NCBI GenBank assembly: GCA_965658275.1
Contig: CBFHRN010000001.1
Coordinates: 55,374-119,373, forward strand
Direction: 5' to 3'
Length of the DNA stretch: 64,000 bases
Source of the DNA: Croceimicrobium sp965658275
GTDB taxonomy: Bacteria; Bacteroidota; Bacteroidia; Flavobacteriales; Schleiferiaceae
Below are positions 42,779 through 51,673 of the stretch, piece by piece. The notes beneath the pieces are model-generated. The model ran no database searches, had not been told where the DNA came from, and was given only the letters and a program-made list of their open reading frames with translations. A program made the position numbers and the translations under genes. Position 1 is the stretch's first letter. Each line of letters begins with the position of its first letter.

Positions 42779-44167
42779 ATGGAATTTGATTTAATCGTTT
42801 TAGGTAGTGGTCCTGGTGGTTATGTAACCGCGATTCGCGCCTCTCAATTAGGTTTGAAAACAGCCGTCGTGGAACGCGAAAGTTTGGGTGGTATATGCTT
42901 AAACTGGGGATGTATTCCTACCAAAGCGCTTTTAAAAAGTGCCAACGTATTTGAATATATAAATCACGCAGAAGACTATGGTATAAAGGTCGAAAATGCG
43001 GATAAAGATTTTGAGGCCGTTGTTAAACGCTCTCGCGGTGTTGCTGAGGGAATGAGTAATGGGGTGAAATTCCTCATGAAAAAGAATAAGATTGAAGTAA
43101 TTATGGGAGAAGGTAAAGTCCTTCCCGGAAAGAAACTTCAGGTGACCAATGACAAGGGCGAGGTAAAAGAATACAGCGCAAAGAATATCATAATTGCTAC
43201 CGGAGCTCGAAGTCGCGAGCTTCCCAACCTTAAGCAGGATGGAAAAAAGGTAATTGGATACCGTCAGGCCATGGTTTTACCCGAACAGCCTAAGAAATTG
43301 GTAGTGGTTGGTTCTGGAGCCATCGGGGTCGAATTTGCTTACTTCTACAATGCAATGGGCACAGAGGTTACTATTGTTGAATATCTTCCTACGATTGTTC
43401 CTGTAGAGGATGAGGAGGTGTCAAAACAATTAGAGCGTTCCTTTAAAAAAGCGGGTATTAAGATCATGACTTCCAGCGAGGTAACCCAAGTGGATACCGC
43501 TGGGTCGGGATGTAAGGTAACCGTTAAAAATAAGAAAGGCGAGCAGGTGATTGAAGCTGATGTAGTTCTCTCAGCAGTAGGTGTGCAAGCCAATATTGAG
43601 AACATTGGATTGGAGGAAGTAGGTATCAAGACCGAAAAGGGAAAAATCGTTGTAAATGATTTTTACAAAACCAATATAGATGGCTATTACGCGATTGGAG
43701 ATTGTGTTCCGGGTCAGGCTCTAGCGCACGTGGCATCCGCAGAAGGAATTATCTGCGTTGAGAAGATTGCTGGGCACCATCCACAACCTTTAGATTATGG
43801 CAATATACCTGGATGTACCTATTGTTCACCAGAGATTGCTTCGGTTGGGATGACTGAGCAGGCGGCTAAAGATGCAGGCTATGAAATTAAAGTCGGGAAA
43901 TTCCCCTTTAGTGCCAGTGGTAAAGCCAGTGCTGCCGGCCACAAAGACGGTTTTGTAAAAGTAATCTTTGACGCCAAGTACGGAGAGTTCTTAGGTTGTC
44001 ACATGATTGGCGCCAATGTTACGGAAATGATTGCAGAAGCTGTTGTTGCTCGTAAGTTGGAAACTACTGGAATGGAAATCATTAAATCCGTGCATCCTCA
44101 CCCAACTATGAGTGAGGCGGTAATGGAGGCAGCAGCGGCTGCTTATGATGAGGTGATTCACTTATAG
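42779..44167 (+). CDS. lpdA: Dihydrolipoyl dehydrogenase (E3)
   Basis: Flavoprotein reoxidising dihydrolipoamide in pyruvate, 2-oxoglutarate or branched-chain dehydrogenase complexes and in glycine cleavage. FAD site VLGSGPGGYVTAIRASQLG, redox disulfide GGICLNWGCIPTKALL, NAD site LVVVGSGAIGVEFAYFY, second FAD motif GYYAIGDC, and the C-terminal catalytic HPHPTMSEAVMEA. Length 462 aa is normal. It stands alone without E1/E2 genes and has its own terminator. Confidence 0.96.
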   Translation: MEFDLIVLGSGPGGYVTAIRASQLGLKTAVVERESLGGICLNWGCIPTKALLKSANVFEYINHAEDYGIKVENADKDFEAVVKRSRGVAEGMSNGVKFLMKKNKIEVIMGEGKVLPGKKLQVTNDKGEVKEYSAKNIIIATGARSRELPNLKQDGKKVIGYRQAMVLPEQPKKLVVVGSGAIGVEFAYFYNAMGTEVTIVEYLPTIVPVEDEEVSKQLERSFKKAGIKIMTSSEVTQVDTAGSGCKVTVKNKKGEQVIEADVVLSAVGVQANIENIGLEEVGIKTEKGKIVVNDFYKTNIDGYYAIGDCVPGQALAHVASAEGIICVEKIAGHHPQPLDYGNIPGCTYCSPEIASVGMTEQAAKDAGYEIKVGKFPFSASGKASAAGHKDGFVKVIFDAKYGEFLGCHMIGANVTEMIAEAVVARKLETTGMEIIKSVHPHPTMSEAVMEAAAAAYDEVIHL

Positions 44168-44187
44168 AAATAATTACAACATATAAG

Positions 44188-44226
44188 AAACCCTAAGCTC
44201 GCTTGATGAGTCTTAGGGTTTTTTTA
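44188..44226 (+). terminator. Rho-independent terminator after the E3 gene
   Basis: Perfect 10-bp stem AAACCCTAAG/CTTAGGGTTT, 14-base loop, then a run of seven T. It starts 20 bp after the stop. Confidence 0.88.
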
Positions 44227-44280
44227 TGCGCAAGAATAGACAAGATTTAGTCCTCAAAAGTTAAAAAAGCATTTAAGTAT

Positions 44281-44303
44281 TGTTAAAGTGAATTTCTTTA
44301 ACA
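44281..44303. promoter_or_regulatory. Inverted repeat upstream of the AraC-family gene
   Basis: Perfect 8-bp inverted repeat TGTTAAAG-N7-CTTTAACA, about 75 bp before the araC-type ATG. Position and symmetry suit a regulator operator, possibly autoregulatory, though AraC proteins more often bind direct repeats. Confidence 0.4.
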
Positions 44304-44378
44304 GTGTGGACCTAGAATTATTCCAAAATTCGCCTCACTAACCGTTTTACCTAAATCCGCTGCTTACCCAAATGCATC

Positions 44379-45245
44379 ATGGCAAGTTTAAGCTTAAGGA
44401 AAGGAAGTGAAGAATTAACGCTGTTGAATAGCTTCGAGAACCATTATGGGGAAAGCTCAATTGGCCGGACATGCCCTAACAGAACCAATGGATACAGTAT
44501 TAAGTATGCCTGTAACGGACATGAGAGTTATTGGATAAGAGGAAAGAAACTAAACCTTGCTCCTGGAGAGGCACTCTTTATCAATCATAGCTTGAGTGCG
44601 ACAAATCGCTCTCAAAACGATTACCTTAGTAAGGGCTTATGCTTATTCTATTCGGAGCAAGAAATGAAAAGGCTCTGTTCTAGTTTGTTTAGCGCCGGGG
44701 CCGTTTCCTATGAATCAGTTGAGAAGCTTTCCGAATTAAAAATCGTAAGGACCTCAGACATTTGTCTTAGCCTAGCCTCCCTATTTCGAAATTATAATGG
44801 CCCTAAAAGCAACCTCAGGCAAGACTTAATTCATCTCTTGTGGACGGATTTCTTGAAGGGTATTGACCCATCGATCATTGAGATTTCATCTCGATTAAGG
44901 TCTATGGCGCCTTCGACCCGTCAGTCCTTAATTCGAAAGTTCCAGTTGGAGGATCAATTTATGAGTGAAAACTTGTCTCAAAACCTCCAATTAGAAGATA
45001 TAGCCACTCATATTGGAATGTCGCCCTTTCACTTCCAGAGGCAGTATAAGAAGGCCACTGGATTTAGCCCCAGTCGAAAACTGGTGAAATATCGCATGGA
45101 AAAGGCAAAGGAGCTAATTATGGCAGGGAATTTGCGTATTGTAGAAATAGCGACTTTTTTAGCCGATAATGATTTACCCACTTTTTCCAAGGCCTTTAAA
45201 AGGGAGTTTGGTTTGAGTCCAATGCAATGGAAAAGAATGCTTTAA
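44379..45245 (+). CDS. AraC-family transcriptional regulator
   Basis: A 288-residue regulator. The N-terminal ~150 residues form a cupin-like sensing region (SYWIRGKKLNLAPGEALFINHSLS). The C-terminal ~100 residues hold two helix-turn-helix motifs (NLQLEDIATHIGMSPFHFQRQYKKATGFSPSRKLVKYRMEKAKELI, then IVEIATFLADNDLPTFSKAFKREFGLSPMQWKRM), the classical AraC/XylS signature. The signal is unknown. It is flanked by the E3 terminator and a hairpin-rich region before the large secreted protein, so it may regulate either itself or that gene. Confidence 0.92.
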   Translation: MASLSLRKGSEELTLLNSFENHYGESSIGRTCPNRTNGYSIKYACNGHESYWIRGKKLNLAPGEALFINHSLSATNRSQNDYLSKGLCLFYSEQEMKRLCSSLFSAGAVSYESVEKLSELKIVRTSDICLSLASLFRNYNGPKSNLRQDLIHLLWTDFLKGIDPSIIEISSRLRSMAPSTRQSLIRKFQLEDQFMSENLSQNLQLEDIATHIGMSPFHFQRQYKKATGFSPSRKLVKYRMEKAKELIMAGNLRIVEIATFLADNDLPTFSKAFKREFGLSPMQWKRML

Positions 45246-45338
45246 AGAAAAGATAAAAATGAGTGCTTTAAATACCAACGGTCGGTAAAATGAGATCGTT
45301 ATGCTCCTAAGTATTTATCGCAAAATCCTTTTGAAAAC

Positions 45339-45403
45339 CTTGCGGGATATCGCAAGCTTTGATTTATTGGTTATCCCGAAAGCCCGCATTTATTGCGGGC
45401 TTT
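45339..45403 (+). terminator. Hairpin cluster ending in an intrinsic terminator
   Basis: A perfect 10-bp stem AAAGCCCGCA/TGCGGGCTTT (45379-45403) with a 5-base loop is a terminator for the AraC-type gene or an attenuator for the next one. Upstream, CTTGCG/CGCAAG (45339-45356) forms a hairpin whose loop CGGGATA can instead pair with TATCCCG (45372-45378), and TGCGGG (45341-45346) can pair with the CCCGCA arm of the terminator. The structures are mutually exclusive. The remainder of the 216-bp spacer shows nothing else. Confidence 0.6.
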
Positions 45404-45497
45404 CACTTTTTAGACGTTTCCGAAACGCATTCAAGTACTTTCCTATCAGCCTTGGACTAGGATGACCTGCATATTTGTGGTTCAAATTTTTAACCCG

Positions 45498-48400
45498 ATG
45501 CGCAGTTTCCAGTTTTTCATCCTCTTTTGTTTGCCCTTTTTAGGAATAGGCCAATCCGCCTGGATAAACGAATTCCACTATGATAATGTAGGACAAGATG
45601 TAGGTGAAGGAGTCGAAGTGGTTATAGACACTACTTTACTCGATTGGAAGCAAGTTTACCTGACGGCCTATAATGGTTCTAATGGTAAAAGCTACGGGGG
45701 AGATTTGGCCATGTTGAATGCAGATACAAGCAACTCAATTCAGGCTTATAAAATCTTTTGGTTCAATTTTCCTGGTTTGCAAAACGGACCCAAAGATGGC
45801 CTATGTTTATTTGAAAGAGTAGGAGGAAAGGATAGTCTTTTACAATTTATCAGCTATGAGGGGGCCTTCCTGGCCCAGGATGGTCCAGCCCATGGACTGA
45901 GTTCAATAGATATAGGGGTAAGCGAAAGCTCCACCACTTCGTATCATCAAAGTCTTCAGCTTCAAGGCTATGGTTTAGACTACCATAGTTTTCAATGGGC
46001 TAGTGATTCAACCAGTCCGGTAGTACCTAATGAAAATCAGGGTTTTTACATTCCCTTGTCCTTAGCTTCAAATAGCGCTCATTTTGTGCAGAACTATGAG
46101 CACCAAGGAGCTTTGATATATAGGGACTATCAGGATACAGCGGCGCAGGGCTTCCTGCTTGCCGAATTCAGTATACATGATGGAAAACCTAGCGATTCAG
46201 ATACTTTGGCAACCGTACTTTACAAGTTTCAGCTAGCCTTAACCCATGCCCATATTCTAAATCGTATTGAGCTCCAATCCGACTCCATGCAAACTATTGT
46301 AATTCGTGAGCCGCAATTGGAAAATTGGGTGATTCCAAGCGATTGGATTGTTGAGGATGACGATTCCATGAAAGTTCGAGTTTTTGGTTGGTTTAAGGAC
46401 CTTCAGACTGATAAGGAAACTTTGGGAATGGCCCTGCAGGATATTCAAAGTCCTATTAATTCATCTCAATTAGGCCATAATCAAATAAATCTATTGGATA
46501 CCAATTCTAATTGGGTTGAGGTGCAAGCCAGTGATCTAGAGGCTTATGAATTGCCGGATACTTTATTTGCCGCAGTGCCTTGCCCGACCTTTTATGCATT
46601 TGCGGTCGATACCTTTGGAAATTTGGATGTTGATTTTAAGGGTTATTTAAAATACACTACCGACATCTTGAATTTTGGAACGGACAGTGTTCTTTTTAAT
46701 CATGGAAAGGCAGAGCTGGGAGGAATCTTGTTACATGGAGTTAGTCAATGGTATAATTTAAACTTGCGTTCTAAGCTCGGCACGTATACGGATTCCTTTT
46801 TTCTACATGCTCCAAGTTTTAGCAAAAAACTAATAATTAGTGGGGTATATGATGGACCCCTGGCATGGGGTCAACCCAAAGGTATCGAACTGTATGCTTT
46901 GGATAGTATCCAAGATCTCTCACAGTATGCCATTGGTATTGCTAATAATGGGGCAGGTACGGACGGACCCGAAATTCAATGCCTCCCGCGGTCCTTAGGG
47001 CCTGGTGAATTCTATTATCTCTGCTCTGATTCAGCATCATTCGCCTCCTTCTTTGGTTTTAGCCCTAACCAAAGTCATGGCTTAATGAATGTAAATGGGG
47101 ACGATGCCATTGAATTGTATTATGATTCCTTAGGGTATTTTCAAGGGCATGAAGTGTGTGAGGATCGATTTGGGCATCCTAGTCAAATTGCTGTGGATTG
47201 GAATTATACCGATAAATGGGCTTACCGAAAGCCTGGTACCATTGATTCAATCTTTGATTATCGGGATTGGTATTTCTCGGCCTCCGGAACGTTTGAATCG
47301 GCCTCCTTAAATTCTAAGGTAGATCAGCCTTTTCCCTTAGCCAGCTTTCAACCCTATCCACTAAACGCCGATATCATTTTCAATGGTAGAACTTGGTATC
47401 CCTTTCCTCCGCTTCATGATTGTTCGAATTACTCAGCTATCATTCTAAAAGGGATTACTAGGTTGGATCAAGACTTTGCAATAGGGTCTTTAAAGTTAGC
47501 GCCTTCCACAAGGCTAGAGTTGGATGAAGATGTTCAAATGCAAGTGCTTGGATTTTTGGAAAATGAAGGTGAATTGGATTTGTGGAATAAGGCGGCGATG
47601 GTAGCCAATGACTCGATGGTCTATAGTGGGAATGGCTTACTATCCGTTCAAAGCAAAATAGAGGTACCGGATCATCTTCGTTTTACCTTCTGGTCTTCAC
47701 CAGTGGAAGAGGCGAATTTTCATAAAGTTTTTGGCACTCAGTCGAATAAACTTAGCAATTCAATGGATTGGTATTATTGGTCAAGTCTTGAGCAACAATG
47801 GAAATCATGTTCAGATTCAACAATATTAAAACCAGGCCGCGGATATATAAGCACTCCGAGTCCACAAAGTAACCCTAGCAAAGCGGTTTATGAAACAAGG
47901 ATTTTTGAGGGAAAACCAAATTCAGGGCCTTTTAAAATTCACGAGCCTCATCAAGCCGGAGATTATCTCCTTTTGGGAAACCCGTACCCAGCTCCTCTGG
48001 ATAAACAAAAGTTTATGGCTGCAAATCCAAGCTTGGATGGTAGCATTTATTTGTGGGATAATAGTCTATCCTTTAATAGCCAAGCCTATGCCATTTGGAA
48101 TCCGAATAATAGTCTGGCCGCTTCACCGAGTGCACGCATGCCGGATTCTTGCCTCGGTATCGCGCAAGGCTTCTTTGTGCGTACCATTCAGACCGGGGAT
48201 AGCATTAGCTTCCATCCGAATATGCAGCTTCCTTCGAAGCCGAATAGGTACAAAAGTAAAGAGACCTTAAGCATAAGGATTTTCAAAGAAGGGGAAGAGG
48301 CCCACAGCAAAATTTGCCATAGTAGTACCCCAGGAAGCTATTTTGTTAAAAGTGTAGATGCTTTATGGAAAGATGGAGGGACAGCTTTAGCGATAAATCC

Positions 48401-48908
48401 ATCGGTACAAGGTCAACTATACAGTATAAAGGGCTTGGATTTAGTGCGAGCCGACACCGTTGATTTGTACAGTCGCCTAGATAGTGGGATGCATCGTATT
48501 AGTATCGAAGGCGGCAATTCTCAATCTGTTTACCTCCTAGACCTTACTCAAGACTTATTATGGCCTATTAGTAGATATGATTATAACTTTTATTCGAAGT
48601 CAAAGGCGGAAGGGATTCGCTTTAAGCTTCTCTGGGGCAAAGAGCAGCACAATCTGATACACTCAAAGTTCTCAAAGTTAAAGGGCGTCTCAGCATACCA
48701 GAAAGAAAGTGCGCTTTTGTGGAATTCCCAGGAATCCATTCGTCGTATTGTGCTTTATGATTCTGAAGGTCGCTTAATACTAGATCAATTGATTCACAAT
48801 GAAAGGACGGGAGAAATTCCCTTACCTCCTGTAAGTCTTGGGGTTTACACGCTACAAATGGTCAGTTCATCTGGAATCATTTCCCTTAAAATTTTACTTA
48901 AACCTTAA
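45498..48908 (+). CDS. Large secreted protein with lamin-tail-like domains and T9SS sorting domain
   Basis: Predicted cell-surface or secreted protein of about 1136 residues. Signal peptide MRSFQFFILFCLPFLGIGQ; an in-frame start at 45462 would only add residues ahead of it. The first domain opens SAWINEFHYDNVGQDVGEGVEVV, a lamin-tail/endonuclease-associated module. A second lamin-tail-like module sits mid-protein (ISGVYDGPLAWGQPKGIELYALDSI...NVNGDDAIELYYD). The C-terminal ~80 residues (SIRRIVLYDSEGRLILDQLI...LPPVSLGVYTLQMVSSSGIISLKILL) form a type A T9SS sorting domain ending in a short basic tail. No enzyme motif seen, so adhesin or structural roles are most likely. Confidence 0.85.
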   Translation: MRSFQFFILFCLPFLGIGQSAWINEFHYDNVGQDVGEGVEVVIDTTLLDWKQVYLTAYNGSNGKSYGGDLAMLNADTSNSIQAYKIFWFNFPGLQNGPKDGLCLFERVGGKDSLLQFISYEGAFLAQDGPAHGLSSIDIGVSESSTTSYHQSLQLQGYGLDYHSFQWASDSTSPVVPNENQGFYIPLSLASNSAHFVQNYEHQGALIYRDYQDTAAQGFLLAEFSIHDGKPSDSDTLATVLYKFQLALTHAHILNRIELQSDSMQTIVIREPQLENWVIPSDWIVEDDDSMKVRVFGWFKDLQTDKETLGMALQDIQSPINSSQLGHNQINLLDTNSNWVEVQASDLEAYELPDTLFAAVPCPTFYAFAVDTFGNLDVDFKGYLKYTTDILNFGTDSVLFNHGKAELGGILLHGVSQWYNLNLRSKLGTYTDSFFLHAPSFSKKLIISGVYDGPLAWGQPKGIELYALDSIQDLSQYAIGIANNGAGTDGPEIQCLPRSLGPGEFYYLCSDSASFASFFGFSPNQSHGLMNVNGDDAIELYYDSLGYFQGHEVCEDRFGHPSQIAVDWNYTDKWAYRKPGTIDSIFDYRDWYFSASGTFESASLNSKVDQPFPLASFQPYPLNADIIFNGRTWYPFPPLHDCSNYSAIILKGITRLDQDFAIGSLKLAPSTRLELDEDVQMQVLGFLENEGELDLWNKAAMVANDSMVYSGNGLLSVQSKIEVPDHLRFTFWSSPVEEANFHKVFGTQSNKLSNSMDWYYWSSLEQQWKSCSDSTILKPGRGYISTPSPQSNPSKAVYETRIFEGKPNSGPFKIHEPHQAGDYLLLGNPYPAPLDKQKFMAANPSLDGSIYLWDNSLSFNSQAYAIWNPNNSLAASPSARMPDSCLGIAQGFFVRTIQTGDSISFHPNMQLPSKPNRYKSKETLSIRIFKEGEEAHSKICHSSTPGSYFVKSVDALWKDGGTALAINPSVQGQLYSIKGLDLVRADTVDLYSRLDSGMHRISIEGGNSQSVYLLDLTQDLLWPISRYDYNFYSKSKAEGIRFKLLWGKEQHNLIHSKFSKLKGVSAYQKESALLWNSQESIRRIVLYDSEGRLILDQLIHNERTGEIPLPPVSLGVYTLQMVSSSGIISLKILLKP

Positions 48909-48918
48909 ATCTTGATTT

Positions 48919-49092
48919 ATGAAACACTTGATTTTTTCCTGCTTCGTTTTAGGTGCCGTGGCGCTAAGCGCTCAACCTGCACCACCGCCTTCCCATAATC
49001 CTGCGCCTATTCCTGGATTAGCTTATTTAGCAGTTGGAGGAGCAGCACTGGCTTATAGGCATTATAAGAATCATCGAGATCCTGATAATTAA
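48919..49092 (+). CDS. Tiny secreted protein with a PID-CTERM-like sorting tail
   Basis: A 57-residue ORF 10 bp after the large T9SS cargo: signal peptide MKHLIFSCFVLGAVALSAQ, a proline-rich spacer (PAPPPSHNPAP), then IPGLAYLAVGGAALAYRHYKNHRD. Signal peptide, short Pro-rich linker, P-I-x-G motif, a hydrophobic stretch and a basic end match the layout of the small PID-CTERM proteins of Bacteroidota (usual motif PIDGG), here with PIPG. It was too short for standard ORF cut-offs. Co-transcription with the cargo gene is likely. Confidence 0.65.
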   Translation: MKHLIFSCFVLGAVALSAQPAPPPSHNPAPIPGLAYLAVGGAALAYRHYKNHRDPDN

Positions 49093-49151
49093 AAGCCGAA
49101 AGCCTGCCGAGGCTATTCCTTTTCAGCCATGGATTTGCTTTCTTTGCTGAT

Positions 49152-50213
49152 ATGGCAGGGAATAGCTTTGGCAAATTATTGCGTTTAACCTCCTTTGGGG
49201 AGTCACATGGTCCTGCAATTGGTGGGGTGATCGATGGCTTTCCGGCCGGAGTGGACTTAGATTTAACGGCGGTGCAAGCACAAATGGCTCGCCGCAGGCC
49301 TGGGCAATCTAGGCTAACTACCCAACGAAAAGAGGGAGATGAAGTTGAATGGCTGTCTGGTATTTTTGATGGTAAAAGTACTGGGATGCCTATTGCTTTT
49401 TTGATTCGTAATAAAGATGCTAAATCCAAAGATTACGATCATTTAAAGCATAATTTCCGCCCTTCTCATGCTGACCAGGTCTACCAAGAGAAATATGGAC
49501 TGCGTGATTACCGCGGAGGAGGTCGTTCTTCTGCTCGTGAAACCGCCGTTCGCGTTGCAGCGGGTTCCCTAGCGCAGCAATTGATACCTAGTTTAAAGAT
49601 CAGAGCCTATGTTTCCGGGGTTGGCAGTCTTGAATTAGATGCCAATAAAGAACTTGATTTGGAAGGCATCGATGCCAATATTGTCCGATGCCCCGATCCA
49701 TCTATGGCAGCTCAATTTGAAGCTGAAATTGAAAGTGCCCGTAAATCTGGAGATAGTTTAGGGGGGATCATTAGCTGTAGGGTTTCCAATATGCCAATCG
49801 GATTAGGGGAGCCTGTCTTTGATAAACTGCATGCAGATCTTGGTAAAGCCATGCTCAGTATAAATGCGGTTAAGGGCTTTGAGATAGGCAGCGGTTTTAA
49901 AGGAAGCCAATTAAAGGGATCAGAACATAATGATAGTTTTGATAAAAATGGTAAGCGGCTTTCAAATAATGCGGGAGGTGTTGAAGGTGGTATATCCAAT
50001 GGAGAAGACTTGTTTTTCCGAATCGCATTTAAGCCCGTTGCTACCATTATGAAGGATCAAATTGGTATAAACGACCAAGGTGAATCGGTATCGATAAAAG
50101 GCAAGGGACGCCACGACCCATGTGTGGTACCGCGTGCCGTACCAATTGTAGAAGCCATGACCGCTCTGGTTCTGGCCGATCATCTTTTACTAGCAAGAAC
50201 AACCAAATTTTAA
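49152..50213 (+). CDS. aroC: Chorismate synthase
   Basis: Last enzyme of the shikimate pathway, converting EPSP to chorismate with reduced FMN. Signatures: NSFGKLLRLTSFGESHGPAIGGVIDGFPAG, ARRRPGQSRLTTQRKEGDEVEWLSGIFDG, DYRGGGRSSARETAVRVAAG and GRHDPCVVPRAVPIVEAM. Length 353 aa is normal. The symporter gene starts 2 bp after its stop. Confidence 0.97.
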   Translation: MAGNSFGKLLRLTSFGESHGPAIGGVIDGFPAGVDLDLTAVQAQMARRRPGQSRLTTQRKEGDEVEWLSGIFDGKSTGMPIAFLIRNKDAKSKDYDHLKHNFRPSHADQVYQEKYGLRDYRGGGRSSARETAVRVAAGSLAQQLIPSLKIRAYVSGVGSLELDANKELDLEGIDANIVRCPDPSMAAQFEAEIESARKSGDSLGGIISCRVSNMPIGLGEPVFDKLHADLGKAMLSINAVKGFEIGSGFKGSQLKGSEHNDSFDKNGKRLSNNAGGVEGGISNGEDLFFRIAFKPVATIMKDQIGINDQGESVSIKGKGRHDPCVVPRAVPIVEAMTALVLADHLLLARTTKF

Positions 50214-50215
50214 GC

Positions 50216-51664
50216 ATGAAATTAGCTTTACACTGGAAGATTTTAATTGGATTGATATTAGGTATTGTTTGGGCTCTCCTAAGTAGTTCCATGGGATGGA
50301 GTGATTTCACGATGAATTGGATCGCTCCCTTTGGTACCATATTCATCAGTCTATTAAAATTAATTGCGGTACCACTGGTCCTTTTCAGCATTATCTCTGG
50401 AGTCGCGGGTTTAGGAGATCCTTCGAGCTTAGGTCGATTGGGGCTTAAAACCCTAGGTATGTATTTTCTGACGACCATTTTTGCGATTAGCCTAGGACTG
50501 GTTTTGGTCAATGCAATTGCTCCTGGTAAGTTAGTAGATGAGGAATCGCGCATAGACAATCGTTTAAATTATGAGCTATGGGCAGGGCAACAAAATTTGG
50601 CCACCGCCGATGGCGCTCATTTCTTAAAAGATACTAGATATGCTGATAAAGTTGCGAACCTAGATCCAACTAAGGTAGAGGAAGCTAGTAATGAGGAGGT
50701 CGCATCAAAATTACAAATTGCTGAAGCCACCAAAAATTCGGGACCACTTCAATTCATCATTGATCTAGTACCTAATAATATTTTTAACTCGCTATCAGAC
50801 AATGGCAGCATGTTAAAGGTGATTTTCTTCGCCTTGTTTTTTGGTATTGCTTTATTATTTATTCCCAAAGAAAGGGGAGAGCCAGTAATAAAGTTGGTAG
50901 ACGGCATTATGGAAGTATTCCTGAAAATGGTAGACTTAATTATGCAAGCGGCACCCTTCTTTGTATTTGCCTTACTGGCCGGAACGGTAAGTAAAATGGC
51001 AGGGAATGATGTATCTAAAGTGCTTGAGATATTCAAAGGCTTATCGTGGTATTCATTAACGGTGTTCCTAGGCTTAGCATTGATGGTTACCCTTGTTTAT
51101 CCATTAATTATGAAGTTCTTGGTAAAATCAGTGAGCTATTCGGGATTTTTTAAAGCAATGAGCCCAGCACAAACACTGGCTTTTTCAACCAGTTCTTCTG
51201 CGGCCACCTTACCCGTTACCATGGAATGTGTGGAAGATAATCTCGGGGTGGATAAGAAAATTACCAGTTTTGTGCTGCCCATTGGTGCTACCGTAAATAT
51301 GGATGGCACCAGCTTATATCAAGCCGTTGCGGTAGTGTTTTTAGCGCAACTTCATTTTATCGACTTAAGCATTGCTCAACAGTTAACGATTGTCTTAACG
51401 GCAACACTTGCGTCTATAGGATCTGCGGCCGTTCCAAGCGCAGGCTTGGTTATGCTGATTATCGTTTTACAATCGGTAGGGTTAAATCCGGCTTGGATTG
51501 GAATCATTTTGCCCGTTGACCGGATTCTTGATATGTGCCGGACGGTGGTTAATGTTACGGGAGATGCGACGGTTTCATCCGTAATTGCTTCAGGTGAAAA
51601 CCTTATTCATTTCGATAAGGAACATGAAACAGACGATACTTTCGAACCAGACGTTAATTCATAA
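50216..51664 (+). CDS. Dicarboxylate/amino acid:cation symporter (DAACS family)
   Basis: Inner-membrane Na+ or H+ symporter of the GltP/DctA family. The start at ATG 50216 (MKLALHWKILIGLILGIVWALLSSSMGW) follows aroC directly; an upstream in-frame start lies inside aroC. Family motifs: hairpin loop 1 FSTSSSAATLPVTMECVEDN (serine-rich), NMDGTSLYQAVAVVF, hairpin loop 2 ASIGSAAVPSAGLVML and DRILDMCRTVVNVTGD. Length 482 aa. A hydrophilic insertion near residues 115-175 is typical of the Bacteroidota branch. Transported substrate (Glu, Asp or C4-dicarboxylate) not decidable. Confidence 0.92.
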   Translation: MKLALHWKILIGLILGIVWALLSSSMGWSDFTMNWIAPFGTIFISLLKLIAVPLVLFSIISGVAGLGDPSSLGRLGLKTLGMYFLTTIFAISLGLVLVNAIAPGKLVDEESRIDNRLNYELWAGQQNLATADGAHFLKDTRYADKVANLDPTKVEEASNEEVASKLQIAEATKNSGPLQFIIDLVPNNIFNSLSDNGSMLKVIFFALFFGIALLFIPKERGEPVIKLVDGIMEVFLKMVDLIMQAAPFFVFALLAGTVSKMAGNDVSKVLEIFKGLSWYSLTVFLGLALMVTLVYPLIMKFLVKSVSYSGFFKAMSPAQTLAFSTSSSAATLPVTMECVEDNLGVDKKITSFVLPIGATVNMDGTSLYQAVAVVFLAQLHFIDLSIAQQLTIVLTATLASIGSAAVPSAGLVMLIIVLQSVGLNPAWIGIILPVDRILDMCRTVVNVTGDATVSSVIASGENLIHFDKEHETDDTFEPDVNS

Positions 51665-51673
51665 AGCTCTGGC

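Noticed and set aside
49007..49429. Minus-strand ORF opposite aroC and the small CTERM gene
   Set aside because: Antisense to chorismate synthase, whose frame is intact and unmistakable.
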